This document shows, piece by piece, positions 23,848 through 34,255 of a stretch of 64,000 nucleotides of DNA. The notes below the pieces were generated by a model. It saw only the letters and a program-made list of their open reading frames with translations. It made no database searches and was not told where the DNA came from. The first letter of the stretch is position 1. Each line of letters starts with the position of its first letter. The position numbers and the translations under genes are program-made. Source of the DNA: Anniella stebbinsi (Eukaryota > Chordata > Lepidosauria > Squamata > Anniellidae); contig JARDYH010000002.1 of NCBI GenBank assembly GCA_029215795.1, positions 17,663,001 to 17,727,000 of the forward strand, read 5' to 3'.

Positions 23848-23853
23848 AATAAA
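23848..23853 (+). terminator. Polyadenylation signal AATAAA (candidate)
   Basis: AATAAAG followed by AAAAAACACG and a GT-bearing stretch. A third AATAAA follows at 23884-23889. Clear interspersed repeats resume within about 250 bases. Confidence 0.5.
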
Positions 23854-24116
23854 GAAAAAAACACGTATGGTTTGTCAAAGTTGAATAAATGAAGAAACAG
23901 CCTACAGTTTTGTGTCCTTGCCCAACAAAGAGGCGCTCTCCCATGAGAAGAGACATACCATGTGCCACCAATGGAAAGAGGGACATGGACAGTTCAAGAT
24001 CAGGAGCCATGTGTCTCCATCGAGGGGCTTCAGTACACATATTGGGGCTCTAGCAGACTCACATTGAACCCCAAATGCACAGAAGTTTCTCCATTCTGAT
24101 GACACTCCTAGTGCAG

Positions 24117-24670
24117 ATAAGAACATATGAAGAGCCATGCTGGTTCAAACCAAGGGTCCATCTAGTCCAACCAGCTGTCAACCAGCAACCCACAAGCAGG
24201 ACACGGTGCAACAGCACCCTCCCACCCATGTTCCCTAGCAACTGGTGTATATAGGCTTACTGCCTCTGATACTGGAGATAGCACATAGCCATCAGGACTA
24301 GTGGCCATTGATAGCCTTGTCCTGCAGGAATTCATCCAACCTCTTTTTAAAGCCATCTAAAAATGGTTGCCATCACCACATCGTGTGAATTCCATAGTTT
24401 AACTATGCGCTGTGGGAAGAAGCCCTTCCTTTTATCTCCTAAATCTCCCGCCAGTCAGCTTTGTGGAATGACCTTGGTTCTAGTATTATGGGAGAGGGAG
24501 AAAAATGTCTCCCTATCAACATTCTCCACACCATGTATAATTTTGTACACCTCTATCAGGTCTCCCCTTAGTCTCCTTTTTTCCAGTTTAAAAAATCCCA
24601 GCTGTTTCAACCTTCTTTCATAGGGGAGACACAGCAGTCCCTTTAATATGTTAGTTGCCTTTTTCTACAC
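24117..24670 (-). mobile_element. L3/CR1-like LINE 3' end, minus strand
   Basis: Read left to right as a reverse copy: AAGAGCCATGCTGGTTCAAA, CAAGGGTCCATCTAGTCC, ATTCATCCAACCTCTTTT, then GTCTCCCCTTAGTCTCC and TTCATAGGGGAGACAC. No intact reading frame. Lies just outside the inferred UTR. Confidence 0.7.
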
Positions 24671-24723
24671 TTTCTATCTGGCTCTCTCCTTTTGACCTCT
24701 CCTCCCCAAAATGAAAGTACTGT

Positions 24724-24990
24724 TAGGGTGACCATATGCAAAGGAGGAAAGGGTTCCTGTATCTTAACAGTTGTAAAGAAAATTTCTAGCAGGTGTCATT
24801 TGTATGCATGCAGCACCTGGTGAAATTCCCTCTTCATCACAACAGTTCAAGCTGCAGGAGCCCTGCCCTCTTTTGGATCTGGTCACTCTAGTTTAGCTAA
24901 GGCAGGGCTCTTGCAGCTTTAACTGTTGTGATGAAGAGGGCATTTTTCACCAGGTGCTGCATGCATACAAATGACACCTGCTAGAAATTG
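24724..24990. repeat. MITE-A copy 2, head-to-head dimer, right end truncated
   Basis: First unit TAGGGTGACCATATGC to GGTCACTCTA (24724-24890), then a second inverted unit ending near GACACCTGCTAGAAATTG. Confidence 0.8.
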
Positions 24991-25009
24991 TTGAGAGTCA
25001 CAATGTTTC

Positions 25010-26445
25010 TCCAGGAGGGGTGATGGCAGTCATAAAGTTTCGAGAATGATCAGAGAAGACCACGAAGTGACAGGAAGCAATATCAAAAGGAGGGGCTTAG
25101 TGTGAGTAGGAGAATTACATTTCTATTCCAAAATGGCTGCTGGTCTTTCCTTCTTCCCTTCCCACAGGAGAAGTAATCAGGATTATATGTTTCTGAAACA
25201 TAGAGCTCCATCACACCAATGATATAGTGCATTCTCGCTATGCATGGCGTGCGGATTTGCAGCATGGTACTCACATGACGCTGTGCCAGTCCTGCTGACA
25301 CCCCACCTCTTCCCCAGCCTTTCCTAGAATGCTAGAAGTCTGGATCATTTTCCCTATGTGCATTTAATGCACCCTTAAGCCTCCGTGTAAAGGAACTGGG
25401 GGCGTGAATGGATTGCATCAGGTCCTGGCAGGGAAAAGCGAATTCTCCCAACAGCCGTCTCCAAGCCTCAATATAAAACCCAAACCTTGCATCCCAGGCT
25501 CGAAAGCGTTTTTTTAAAAAATCACACCACACCTGACTCTCTGCAGAGACAGGATTGTACTCCCTCGATGCCCCCAAAGAGCCAGACGAAAGGGTTGTTC
25601 CATTTTTTCCCGGGAGAAAGGCGGGCTGGTTGAAGTACTCATCTGACAGGACCTGACTGGAGGAAGAAAGAGAAGGGGAGGGGTGGAGTGGAGCCGAAGA
25701 GCTAACCAGCCACAGAGCAAAGGAGCGAAAGAGCAGCTATTCAGGTGAAAGGGATCATAAGCTTGGCGCGCTTCTGCCTCAGAGGCAAAATAAATGCAGA
25801 GGCAAACCGGGGGGGAGGGGGGTATTAGGTGTGATGAAGGTCATAGGAAATGCTTCAATCAATCGGCTTGCACTGTTCTTTTAACTACAAACAAACAAAC
25901 ACCTGGTACAGCCTGTACACCAAAGGTCAAGTTTTTAAACCAAACTGGCTGCTGTTCCTTCTGCCAAGTTCAACTCACCAGGCCTCCCATTCCAACTGTG
26001 AAGACCTCAGGTAAAGCCTGTCCTTTTCCCAACAGACCCACCACCTCCGAGGAGGAAGACAAGGTGGGAGAGTGAAAGCAGATCGATCTGCGGCCTCAAG
26101 TTGCACTCAGCTTTGCTTCACCACCACCACCACCACCACCAATCTTACCTACTCAGGAAAAGAGAGGGGGGAGTGAAGCCAACTCCGGACTGAGGTGTTG
26201 CACCCAAAGACTCTATGAGGCACCACCTTAGAGGGCTTCGCTGGTCTGTGCAAAGCTAACATTTAGTCTGATCTCTACACCAAAATTATTTTCCTTATAT
26301 ATTTAAAAACTGTCATGGCTGGCCACAAAGAATCCTGCTTTGCTGGGGCGGTCAGGTGTCCTACAGGACAGTCCTCTATTTGAAGGACTGTCCAGTCCAA
26401 GTCCAGCTTAAAGAGAAAGAACAATGGTGTGGAGAATGTGGATAA
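25010..26445. other. No gene recognised; includes a (CAC)n tract
   Basis: No convincing exon or repeat family over most of this stretch. A (CAC)n microsatellite lies at 26118-26142, and an inverted GACAGTCCTC/GGACTGTCC motif near 26367-26395. Confidence 0.6.
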
Positions 26446-26449
26446 GGAT

Positions 26450-26835
26450 ACATTTCTACCTCTCTCAAAATACTAGCACCCAAGGTCATCCCATGAAGCT
26501 GACTGGTGGGAGATTCAGGACAGATCAAAGGAAGGACTTCTTCACACAGTGCACAGACAAACTATGGAACTCACTACCACAAGATGTAGTGATGGCCACC
26601 AATTTGGATGGGGATTAGAAAAAATCCTTGAGGAGAAGGATATCAATGGCAACCAGTCCTGATGACTATACACTACTCCAGTATCAGAGGCAGTTGCTGG
26701 GGAACATGGGTGGGAGGGTGCTGTTGCACTCATGTCCTGCTTGTGGGTTCCTGGTCAATAGCTGATTGGTCACTGTCTGAACAGAGAGCTGGACTAGATG
26801 GACCCTTGGTCTGATCCAGCAGGGCTCCTCGTTTG
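26450..26835 (+). mobile_element. L3/CR1-like LINE 3' end
   Basis: CATGAAGCTGACTGGTGGG, GGACTTCTTCACACAGTGC, ACTCACTACCACAAGATG, and the tail CTAGATGGACCCTTGGTCTG then ATCCAGCAGGGCTCCTC. Non-coding 3' portion, no intact frame. Confidence 0.75.
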
Positions 26836-26839
26836 TTTT

Positions 26840-27519
26840 ATTTTCTAACAATAAAGACTGAGAGGATGCACCTTGAAGATGCCTCAGCTATCTGCATTCA
26901 GAAGGCACACAGCGACACCTGATCATAGTTTGCACCACTATGGTGAGAGGTATCGTAGTGCTATTTAAATGATAGTTATTTTAAATGTGCATCTATACAT
27001 ATGAATTAGCATATGCAAATGTTATGCAAATTTGTGTCCTCTTTTGCCCTCTTCTTTGGCAAGGCTAAATCGCCCACCTTCCTAGGCCTCCATGACAATG
27101 CTCACTTCCAGGATTTTCTAGAGAGGACTGTTCAACCAGTCAGTCCCGCATATCTAAAAGGCGCATTGACTTTGGAGAGCCTGTGTTTTAGTGGGACAGG
27201 CATCTTTTAATAGTTGAGTGGAGCCGTCCAATGTAGGCCATGTTCTTAAGAGAATGCATTATAGTCACCTAGAGGAGAGTTGAGAGGCTTTCTGACAGTG
27301 ACTTCCACTGACCTTCATTTTACTTTGCATGGAAAAGTCTACTTTGTCTCGAGTGGCTTCATGCAGAGTGATCAGATGGACGTGCCTCAACCAACAAGAG
27401 AAAGCACTTAGGAATGAACTTCTCCTTTGTCTCGCAGTCCTGCTGCTTTCTCCCCTTTTCCTTCCCCCCTTTTTTTTTAAGTTAAAGCATTTCAAGAGAA
27501 ACCGTTTCCTCCTCTATCA
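26840..27519. other. No gene or clear repeat recognised
   Basis: Single-copy-looking sequence between a LINE tail and the giant foldback element. Confidence 0.5.
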
Positions 27520-28453
27520 GTTGAAATTAGGGGTGTGCATCGGATCGGATCCGATCCACGATCCGAATCCGATCCGCCCCAAAATCGGGAAAATCCGATC
27601 CGATCCGATCCGATCCGATCAACCTCCGATCCGATCCGATCCGATCCGACGAGGTCCGATCCGGATCGGACGCCATTTTGAATGCTTTTTCCCATAGCCA
27701 AGTATTGTTTTACAAAAACGCCTATACCTTTTTCATTTTTAAAGATAGAAGGATGAAACTTGGGCACATTATACACTGGTTAGGGATAGTTATCTGTGAG
27801 AAATTTCAGAAACATTGGTGCATGAGTTTTGTGGCAATTAATTGTTTAATAAATACCCAGAAATGCCTATAACTTTGTCATTTTTAAAGTTACAAACATG
27901 AAACTTTGCCACATTGTAGGTGGTACCTTGGGACCTATCTGTGAGAAATTTCAGAAACTTAGGTGCTTGCCTTGTGTGGCAATTAATTTTAGAAAAATGG
28001 GTAGTAGTGGGGTAAATACATTTACGCCTCCCATTTTTTTATTTTTGAAGATACAAACAGGAAACTTGGGCACATTACAGGTACCACTTGCCTTGATATG
28101 TGTGTGAAATTTCAGAAACATTGGAGCTTGCCTTGTGTGGCAATTAATTTTTGAAACAATGAGGAAAGAAACACCTATAACTTTGTCATTTTTAAAGTTA
28201 CACACATGAAACTTTGCCACATTGTAGGTGGTACCTTGGGACCTATGTGTGTGAAATTTCAGAAACATAGGTGCTTGCCTTGTGTGGCAATTAATTTTTT
28301 AATAAATACCCAGGAATGCCTATAACTTTGTCATTTGTAAAGTTACACACATGAAACTTTGCCACATTGTAGGCGGTACCTTGGGACCCATGTGTGTAAA
28401 ATTTCAGAAACGTAGGTGCTTGTATTGTGTGGCAATTAATTTTTGAAACAATG

Positions 28454-28594
28454 AGGGATTCATTGGACAGCACTTGCCCATAGGGATTCATTGGACAGTA
28501 CTTGCCCATAGGGATTCATTGGACTGTACTTTCCTATAGGAAATCATTGGAAAGCACTTGCCCATAGAAAATCATTGGAAAGCACTTGCCCATT
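28454..28594. repeat. Five 28-bp tandem repeats in the left arm
   Basis: Units alternate GGGATTCATTGGACAGCACT and GAAAATCATTGGAAAGCACT, each ending TTGCCCAT. The reverse copy is in the right arm at about 29771-29911. Confidence 0.85.
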
Positions 28595-29029
28595 GAGAAA
28601 TACAGTTATGCCTCCCACTTTTTTATTTTTGAAGATACAAACAGGAAACTTGGGCACATTGTAGACTGGTTAGGGATAGTTATCTGTCAGAAATTTCAGA
28701 AAGATTGGTGCATGCGTTTTGTGGCAATTAATTTTTTAATAAATACCCAGGAATGCCTATAACTTTGTCATTTTTAAAGTTACATACATGAAACTTTGCC
28801 ACATTGTAGGTGGTACCTTGGGACCTATGTGTGTAAAATTTCAAAAACGTAGGTGCTTGCCTTGTATGGCAATTAATTTTAGAAAAATGGGTAGTAGTGG
28901 GGTAAATACATTTACGCCTCCCATTTTTTTATTTTTAAAGATACAAACAGGAAACATGGGCACATTACAGGGAACACTTCACTTGATATGTGTGTAAAAT
29001 TTCAGAATGATAGGTCCAGGCATTTGGTG

Positions 29030-29335
29030 GCTACGAATTTTTTAGATTAAAAGTTATTAACCTTTTTTACACAGAGGCTGGGGCTGTCAATTGCACCCTC
29101 CCGCCTCCCGGGAAGAAGAAGGAAACACTTTCTCTCATCTCTTTGATCCTTGCACGCTTGGCTGCAACTGAGCTAGTATCCATTACAAAAGGAGAAACAA
29201 AGTAGCACTTGGCTCGTGTCTGCTTTGATACTTTCACTCAAGCAGAACGGCTGAGCCTAGGATCACTCTCTCTCGCTGGGATCGTTACAGGAGAAATTTT
29301 CTACAGTCTTCAAAGTGGTGTGTGCAGACACCTTG
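29030..29335. other. Loop of the giant foldback element
   Basis: Single-copy spacer between the arms. About 29105-29205 matches, in reverse orientation, the stretch at about 56490-56605 (shared CGGGAAGAAGAAGGAAACAC and GATCCTTGCACGC). The rest is not recognised. Confidence 0.65.
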
Positions 29336-30851
29336 CCACCACATGCCTGGACCTATCATTCTGAAATTTTACACACATATCAAGTGAAGTGTTCCCTGTA
29401 ATGTGCCCATGTTTCCTGTTTGTATCTTTAAAAATAAAAAAATGGGAGGCGTAAATGTATTTACCCCACTACTACCCATTTTTCTAAAATTAATTGCCAT
29501 ACAAGGCAAGCACCTACGTTTTTGAAATTTTACACACATAGATCCCAAGGTACCACCTACAATGTGGCAAAGTTTCATGTATGTAACTTTAAAAATGACA
29601 AAGTTATAGGCATTCCTGGGTATTTATTAAAAAATTAATTGCCACAAAACGCATGCACCAATCTTTCTGAAATTTCTCACAGATAACTATCCCTAACCAG
29701 TCTACAATGTGCCCAAGTTTCCTGTTTGTATCTTCAAAAATAAAAAAGTGGGAGGCATAACTGTATTTCTCAATGGGCAAGTGCTTTCCAATGATTTTCT
29801 ATGGGCAAGTGCTTTCCAATGATTTCCTATAGGAAAGTACTGTCCAATGAATCCCTATGGGCAAGTACTGTCCAATGAATCCCTATGGGCAAGTGCTGTC
29901 CAATGAATCCCTCATTGTTTCAAAAATTAATTGCCACACAATACAAGCACCTACGTTTCTGAAATTTTACACACATAGGTCCCAAGGTACCGCCTACAAT
30001 GTGGCAAAGTTTCATGTGTGTAACTTTACAAATGACAAAGTTATAGGCATTCCTGGGTATTTATTAAAAAATTAATTGCCACACAAGGCAAGCACCTATG
30101 TTTCTGAAATTTCACACACATAGGTCCCAAGGTACCACCTACAATGTGGCAAAGTTTCATGTGTGTAACTTTAAAAATGACAAAGTTATAGGTGTTTCTT
30201 TCCTCATTGTTTCAAAAATTAATTGCCACACAAGGCAAGCTCCAATGTTTCTGAAATTTCACACACATATCAAGGCAAGTGGTACCTGTAATGTGCCCAA
30301 GTTTCCTGTTTGTATCTTCAAAAATAAAAAAATGGGAGGCGTAAATGTATTTACCCCACTACTACCCATTTTTCTAAAATTAATTGCCACACAAGGCAAG
30401 CACCTAAGTTTCTGAAATTTCTCACAGATAGGTCCCAAGGTACCACCTACAATGTGGCAAAGTTTCATGTTTGTAACTTTAAAAATGACAAAGTTATAGG
30501 CATTTCTGGGTATTTATTAAACAATTAATTGCCACAAAACTCATGCACCAATCTTTCTGAAATTTCTCACAGATAACTATCCCTAACCAGTGTATAATGT
30601 GCCCAAGTTTAATCCTTCTATCTTTAAAAATGAAAAAGTTATAGGCGTTTTTGTAAAACAATACTTGGCTATGGGAAAAAGCATTCAAAATGGCGTCCGA
30701 TCCGGATCGGACATCCGGTCCGATCCGATCCGACCATCCTCCGATCCGATCCGATCCGATCCGACCCCCCAGGTCCGATTCCGATCCGCTATCCGATCCG
30801 ATCCGGGGGGGTCAGTGCACATCCCTAGTTGAAATGGAAAAATAGCATGCA

Positions 30852-30879
30852 GACACACACACACACACACACACACACC
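30852..30879. repeat. (CA)n microsatellite
   Basis: CA dinucleotide run right of the giant foldback element. Confidence 0.95.
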
Positions 30880-31026
30880 CCTACCTTAAGACAAAGTGCT
30901 ACTTGTCTCCAACAACTGATGGTGTCTGTCAGCCGTCGGACCTGCTAAAGCAATATTTAAAGCAAATATTCCCAAACTCTGGGTACTCTAGTGAGCCATG
31001 AAAAGAAAAGAAAAAGCACCCATTAA

Positions 31027-31964
31027 TAGGGCTGTGCACCGCCTCGGGCCGAACCCCCAAATCCGAGGTGAGGTGAGCCAATTCGGACCACCTCAGCCCA
31101 AATACAAGGTGGTACCGGGTCAGCCTGAGGCAACTCGATACGCAGCGGATTGGTTCCAAAGCACCTTGGGGGGCCTCAGGCTGATTTGGGGCAGTGGTGG
31201 GCCACTCCCCGTCTGCCCATGTGGGAAAGCTGGTGCAAGGCCAACCGTGAGTCCACTGGACTTATCTCCTTCCCCCCTTCTCCCTTCCCACTCACCTCCC
31301 AAACCCAGAGCCACTGTTGCAGCTACTGCCCATGGGACTTGCCTTTGATATGCATCTATTAGAGCCACAATTTGAAAGTCAGATGGGAACTCAGAAGTTT
31401 CCATAGATCTACAGCCATAGTTTGCAACTGTAGATCAATGAAAACAAGAGAGCCCCCATTTTATTTTCAAATCGTGACTCTAATGGAGAAGGAAGGATGG
31501 GAAAGGCAAGTCCTGTGGGTGGCTGCAGCAACAGCTCTGGGTACATAGAAACAGAGGAAGCTGCCTTATACTGAGTCAGGCCATTGGTCCATCTAGCCCA
31601 GTATTGTCAACACTTATTGCCAGCAGCTCCCCAGGGTTTCATGCAGGATTCCTTTCCTTGCCCTACCTGGAAAAGCCGGGGCTCAAACCTGGAACCTTCT
31701 GCATGCAAAGCATGCGCTCTGTCACAAGGAGCTATGGCCCAGGAAGTGAACAGGGAGGGAGGGAGCAACGGACTCCCAGTCGGCCTTGCGCCTGCACATC
31801 CAGGAACCCACAAGGGCTGACTGGCTTTGGGGGGGGGGGGGGGGACCTTGCTTCAACTCCAAAGTGAGGCGGCCCAGCCCAGAAGCCCCGAGTCAAATCA
31901 GGGCCATTTCAGAAGCTCCGAAAATGGCCTCCAAGGAAAGTTGGGGGGGATGTGCACAGCCCTA
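31027..31964. mobile_element. hAT-like non-autonomous element, TAGGGCTGTGCAC ends
   Basis: Ends TAGGGCTGTGCACCGC and GTGCACAGCCCTA. Flanks CCCATTAA (31019-31026) and CCAATTAA (31965-31972) match at seven of eight positions. The ends resemble those of the 3300-bp element, but the sub-terminal sequence is CCGAGG-rich rather than GATCC-rich. A SINE has inserted inside. Confidence 0.75.
31544..31740 (-). repeat. tRNA-headed SINE, minus strand, nested in a hAT-like element
   Basis: Reverse copy: TATACTGAGTCAGGCCATTG, CATCTAGCCCAGTATTGTC, then CTGCATGCAAAGCATGCGC and GGAGCTATGGCCC, the reversed tRNA-like head. It is younger than its host element. Confidence 0.75.
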
Positions 31965-32139
31965 CCAATTAATTGAATAATTAAAGGTCCCCAGGAGCCC
32001 AAAGTACCCACCCAGAGAAGAAGTGTTTCTACTTGAGCCTTCGCTCCTCTGGGCTTATGTTCCGAAGTGTGGATCTAATTTAAATTCGGGGTGGGGCCAG
32101 GGGAGTGTGATGCAGCTATCAGGACCGAAACATATACAT

Positions 32140-32595
32140 GGAAAACTGCATTCAAACACACTTTAGTCCATGGTTGCAGGAGTATAAAAATGTATGCATT
32201 TGAAAAACGCATGCACACAAATTAGAACAAAAATATGTATACTTTTATTGGGGGAGGGGAAAGGGCTCACAATCCGATATAGAACCAGGGATAGAGCAAG
32301 CCTAGCAATGGGAAAATGGGAACCTGTACAAGACTGAGCTTGACAGATTCATCTATCCCTGGGTTGGGGTGGTGTGTGTGTGTGTGTGTGTATATATATG
32401 AATGAATGAATGGCAGAGGTCACTATTTCCAATATGAAGACTAGAAGAAATACCACATGAACTCCCACAGGGGCCTCTAGCCTTTCCCAACTTGGTAACG
32501 TCCTGATGTGTTGGGCTACAGTGGCCATGCTGCCTGTGGATGATGGGAGTTGTAGTCCAACACAATTGGAGAACACCAGTTTGGGAAACGCTGGT
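32140..32595. repeat. Composite repeat block, paralogous to 36430-36845
   Basis: Order of parts: TTTAGTCCATGGTTGCAGG, CTGTACAAGACTGAGCTTG, TTGACAGATTCATC, a (TG)n/(TA) run at 32372-32399, ATGAATGAATGGCAG, then a family E foldback. The same order occurs at 36430-36845. Confidence 0.65.
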
Positions 32596-32668
32596 TTAGA
32601 GTAATAGACATAGTAACCTGAACAGGTGAGGCAAGAAGCGGCACCCTTGCTGGAAAAGGTGCTGGAAA

Positions 32669-32699
<31 letters not shown>

Positions 32700-32701
32700 A
32701 T
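32669..32701. repeat. (TTG)n microsatellite
   Basis: About ten TTG units. Confidence 0.95.
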
Positions 32702-32704
32702 TTT

Positions 32705-33355
32705 TCCTCACCTCTTGGGTATTACAATCTCAGGGATTATCAGAGCCAAGAGTCTGCAATTAGGCATCTTGTTCCTTTATAAGGCAATTAAGCTCTTTAA
32801 ATGGGGAAACTAATAATAAAACCATAGAATTTCAGAACTGAAAGGGATCTTGGAGGTCACCAAGGCCGACCCCCTCTTCAATGTGGGAATTTAGATAGAA
32901 ATGAAAACGACCATTATTTTACTGCTTAACAAATGTGTACTAACAGAAACAACTAAGCGTCTTTCAAGGCTGGAAAAAAATAGCATATTGTGTACTGCCT
33001 CTTTAAGAGCCAGGCCCACAAGGCTTCAGGTTTTGTAGGCTAGCAAAGGAATTTGTTAGCACACATACCAAGTCCATAAGCCTATTTAATTGTATATAAC
33101 AATAGTCATATAGAATTAGTGAGTTGGCCAGAAATACAGACTGGACGGGATGGACAGACAAGAGTTTTTAAAACAGCTGAAAGTGGCTGGAAGGAGGTAA
33201 CCTTTCCCATAGTTTTAAGAGTTCCCATTTTAAGAGTTTTATTGGTATTTTAATAATGTGTTAGTTTTTATATGTTTTAATCAGTTTTATGTATTTCATA
33301 TAATTTGTTTTTAACGTTGTTCCCCGCCTCGATCCAGAGGGAGAGGCGAGTAAGA
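32705..33355. other. No gene recognised
   Basis: AT-rich sequence. A short stretch near 32821-32885 (ACCATAGAATTTCAGAACTG and GATCTTGGAGGTCACC) resembles a diverged CR1 3' tail. Confidence 0.5.
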
Positions 33356-33356
33356 A

Positions 33357-33404
<48 letters not shown>
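33357..33404. repeat. (AAT)n microsatellite
   Basis: Pure AAT triplet run, about 16 units. Confidence 0.95.
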
Positions 33405-33569
33405 TGTGTATATTCCTCTGGTCCCACTGTCACTTCTAAAGAAAAAGGTTGTGCTGGGTTTGGAGCAGTAATAAAACCTGCCAAAACTGTTTGCCGGGGG
33501 GGGAGGAGGGGTGTGCTTGTGTATACACCACGAACCATCTTCAGCCCCAAAAAACTTAATGTGGTCGAA

Positions 33570-33692
33570 AATATTATGACTTAATGTGTCATGTGAACCA
33601 TTCCTAACCATGGTGACTACATAACCATGGTTTAAACATGCTCACTAACCATTTGTTACCATTGGTCAGTGTGTTGTCTGAACAGGCCCATT
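33570..33692. repeat. Family C palindromic MITE, partial
   Basis: TGACTTAATGTGTCATGTGA, central AACCATGGT motifs and right end GTGTTGTCTGAACAGGCCC. Shares internal sequence with 17330-17509. Confidence 0.65.
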
Positions 33693-33777
33693 GTGAAGTT
33701 AAACCAGTCCAACAGCGGGAAACATCTGTCTTTCAGAGTTGCATTGGTGAACTCATCTCCAAACTTCGGATGCTTTC

Positions 33778-34170
33778 AAATAGGGATGGGCAAGAATTTT
33801 GGTTCTGTTCATTTTTTGCTAAGAATTTACCGAAATTTGTACATTTCTTTATATTCAGACCGGGAAAAAAGTGCTGAGATTAAAAAAAAAAAAACTAATA
33901 TGGAAGAAATTGAAACTGACATCCAGGTCCAGAGTTTTGGGTGCCTAACTCATCAAACTCTGTGCTTGAATCTCTGTGTCCTAAGGCTGCCGTCTCTTCC
34001 CGCCCCCTGAAAGTCTTCTCATCTTTAACAGCAGCTCTATGGCACATAGGTAGAAGATGGTCCTCTCGGGAATAGCTGTACCTATTGAACTTGGCCAGTG
34101 CAGCTGGGTGAGAATTCCAGTTCATTTTGGATAAGAATTTACCAAAATTCACAAATGTCTTCATCTTTAG
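33778..34170. repeat. Family G-like repeat with internal direct repeat
   Basis: Starts TAGGGATGGGCAAGAATTTT. The motif TAAGAATTTACCGAAATT near 33820 recurs as TAAGAATTTACCAAAATT near 34131. No coding signal. Confidence 0.4.
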
Positions 34171-34255
34171 GACAGAAAGAACTTTAGATTTAAAATATGC
34201 GAAGGTGGGAGAAAGAAGAAGAGACAGTTCTGTCCCATCTCTCCTTCACTCAGCT

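Larger units (their letters stand above)
7966..23870 (+). other. ONECUT2: ONECUT2 3' UTR (inferred, about 15.9 kb)
   Basis: From the stop codon to about 23.87 kb there is no splice or gene structure. The sequence is AT-rich and comparatively repeat-poor next to the DNA right of 24 kb, and it holds several perfect miR-9 seed matches plus a let-7 match. From memory, mammalian ONECUT2 mRNAs are about 15 kb and mostly 3' UTR, so the length fits. The few repeats inside are a foldback repeat near 11.8 kb and a series between 16.4 and 20.1 kb. The exact end is uncertain. Confidence 0.7.
27528..30827. mobile_element. Giant foldback hAT-like element, 3300 bp
   Basis: The ends are TAGGGGTGTGCAT and GTGCACATCCCTA, flanked by identical 8-bp duplications GTTGAAAT (27520-27527 and 30828-30835). 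The two arms, about 27528-29029 and 29336-30827, are near-identical inverted copies. Each has a terminal array of GATCC/CCGAT pentamers and about eight units of 143-159 bp built on CCTATAACTTTGTCATTTTT. Each also carries five 28-bp repeats of ATTCATTGGACAGCACTTGC type. A 306-bp loop separates the arms. The 8-bp duplication and YAGGG ends suggest hAT mobilisation. There is no transposase, so it is non-autonomous. Short open frames inside are by-products of the repeats. Confidence 0.85.

Noticed and set aside
25794..26075. 93-residue frame near 25.8 kb with moderate GC content
   Set aside because: No domain, no CpG-island-like context strong enough to claim a gene, and no exon signals.
28788..28997. 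Repeated 69-105-residue frames within the foldback arms (plus and minus)
   Set aside because: They are mirrored translations of the same tandem repeat units in both arms, with no domain.
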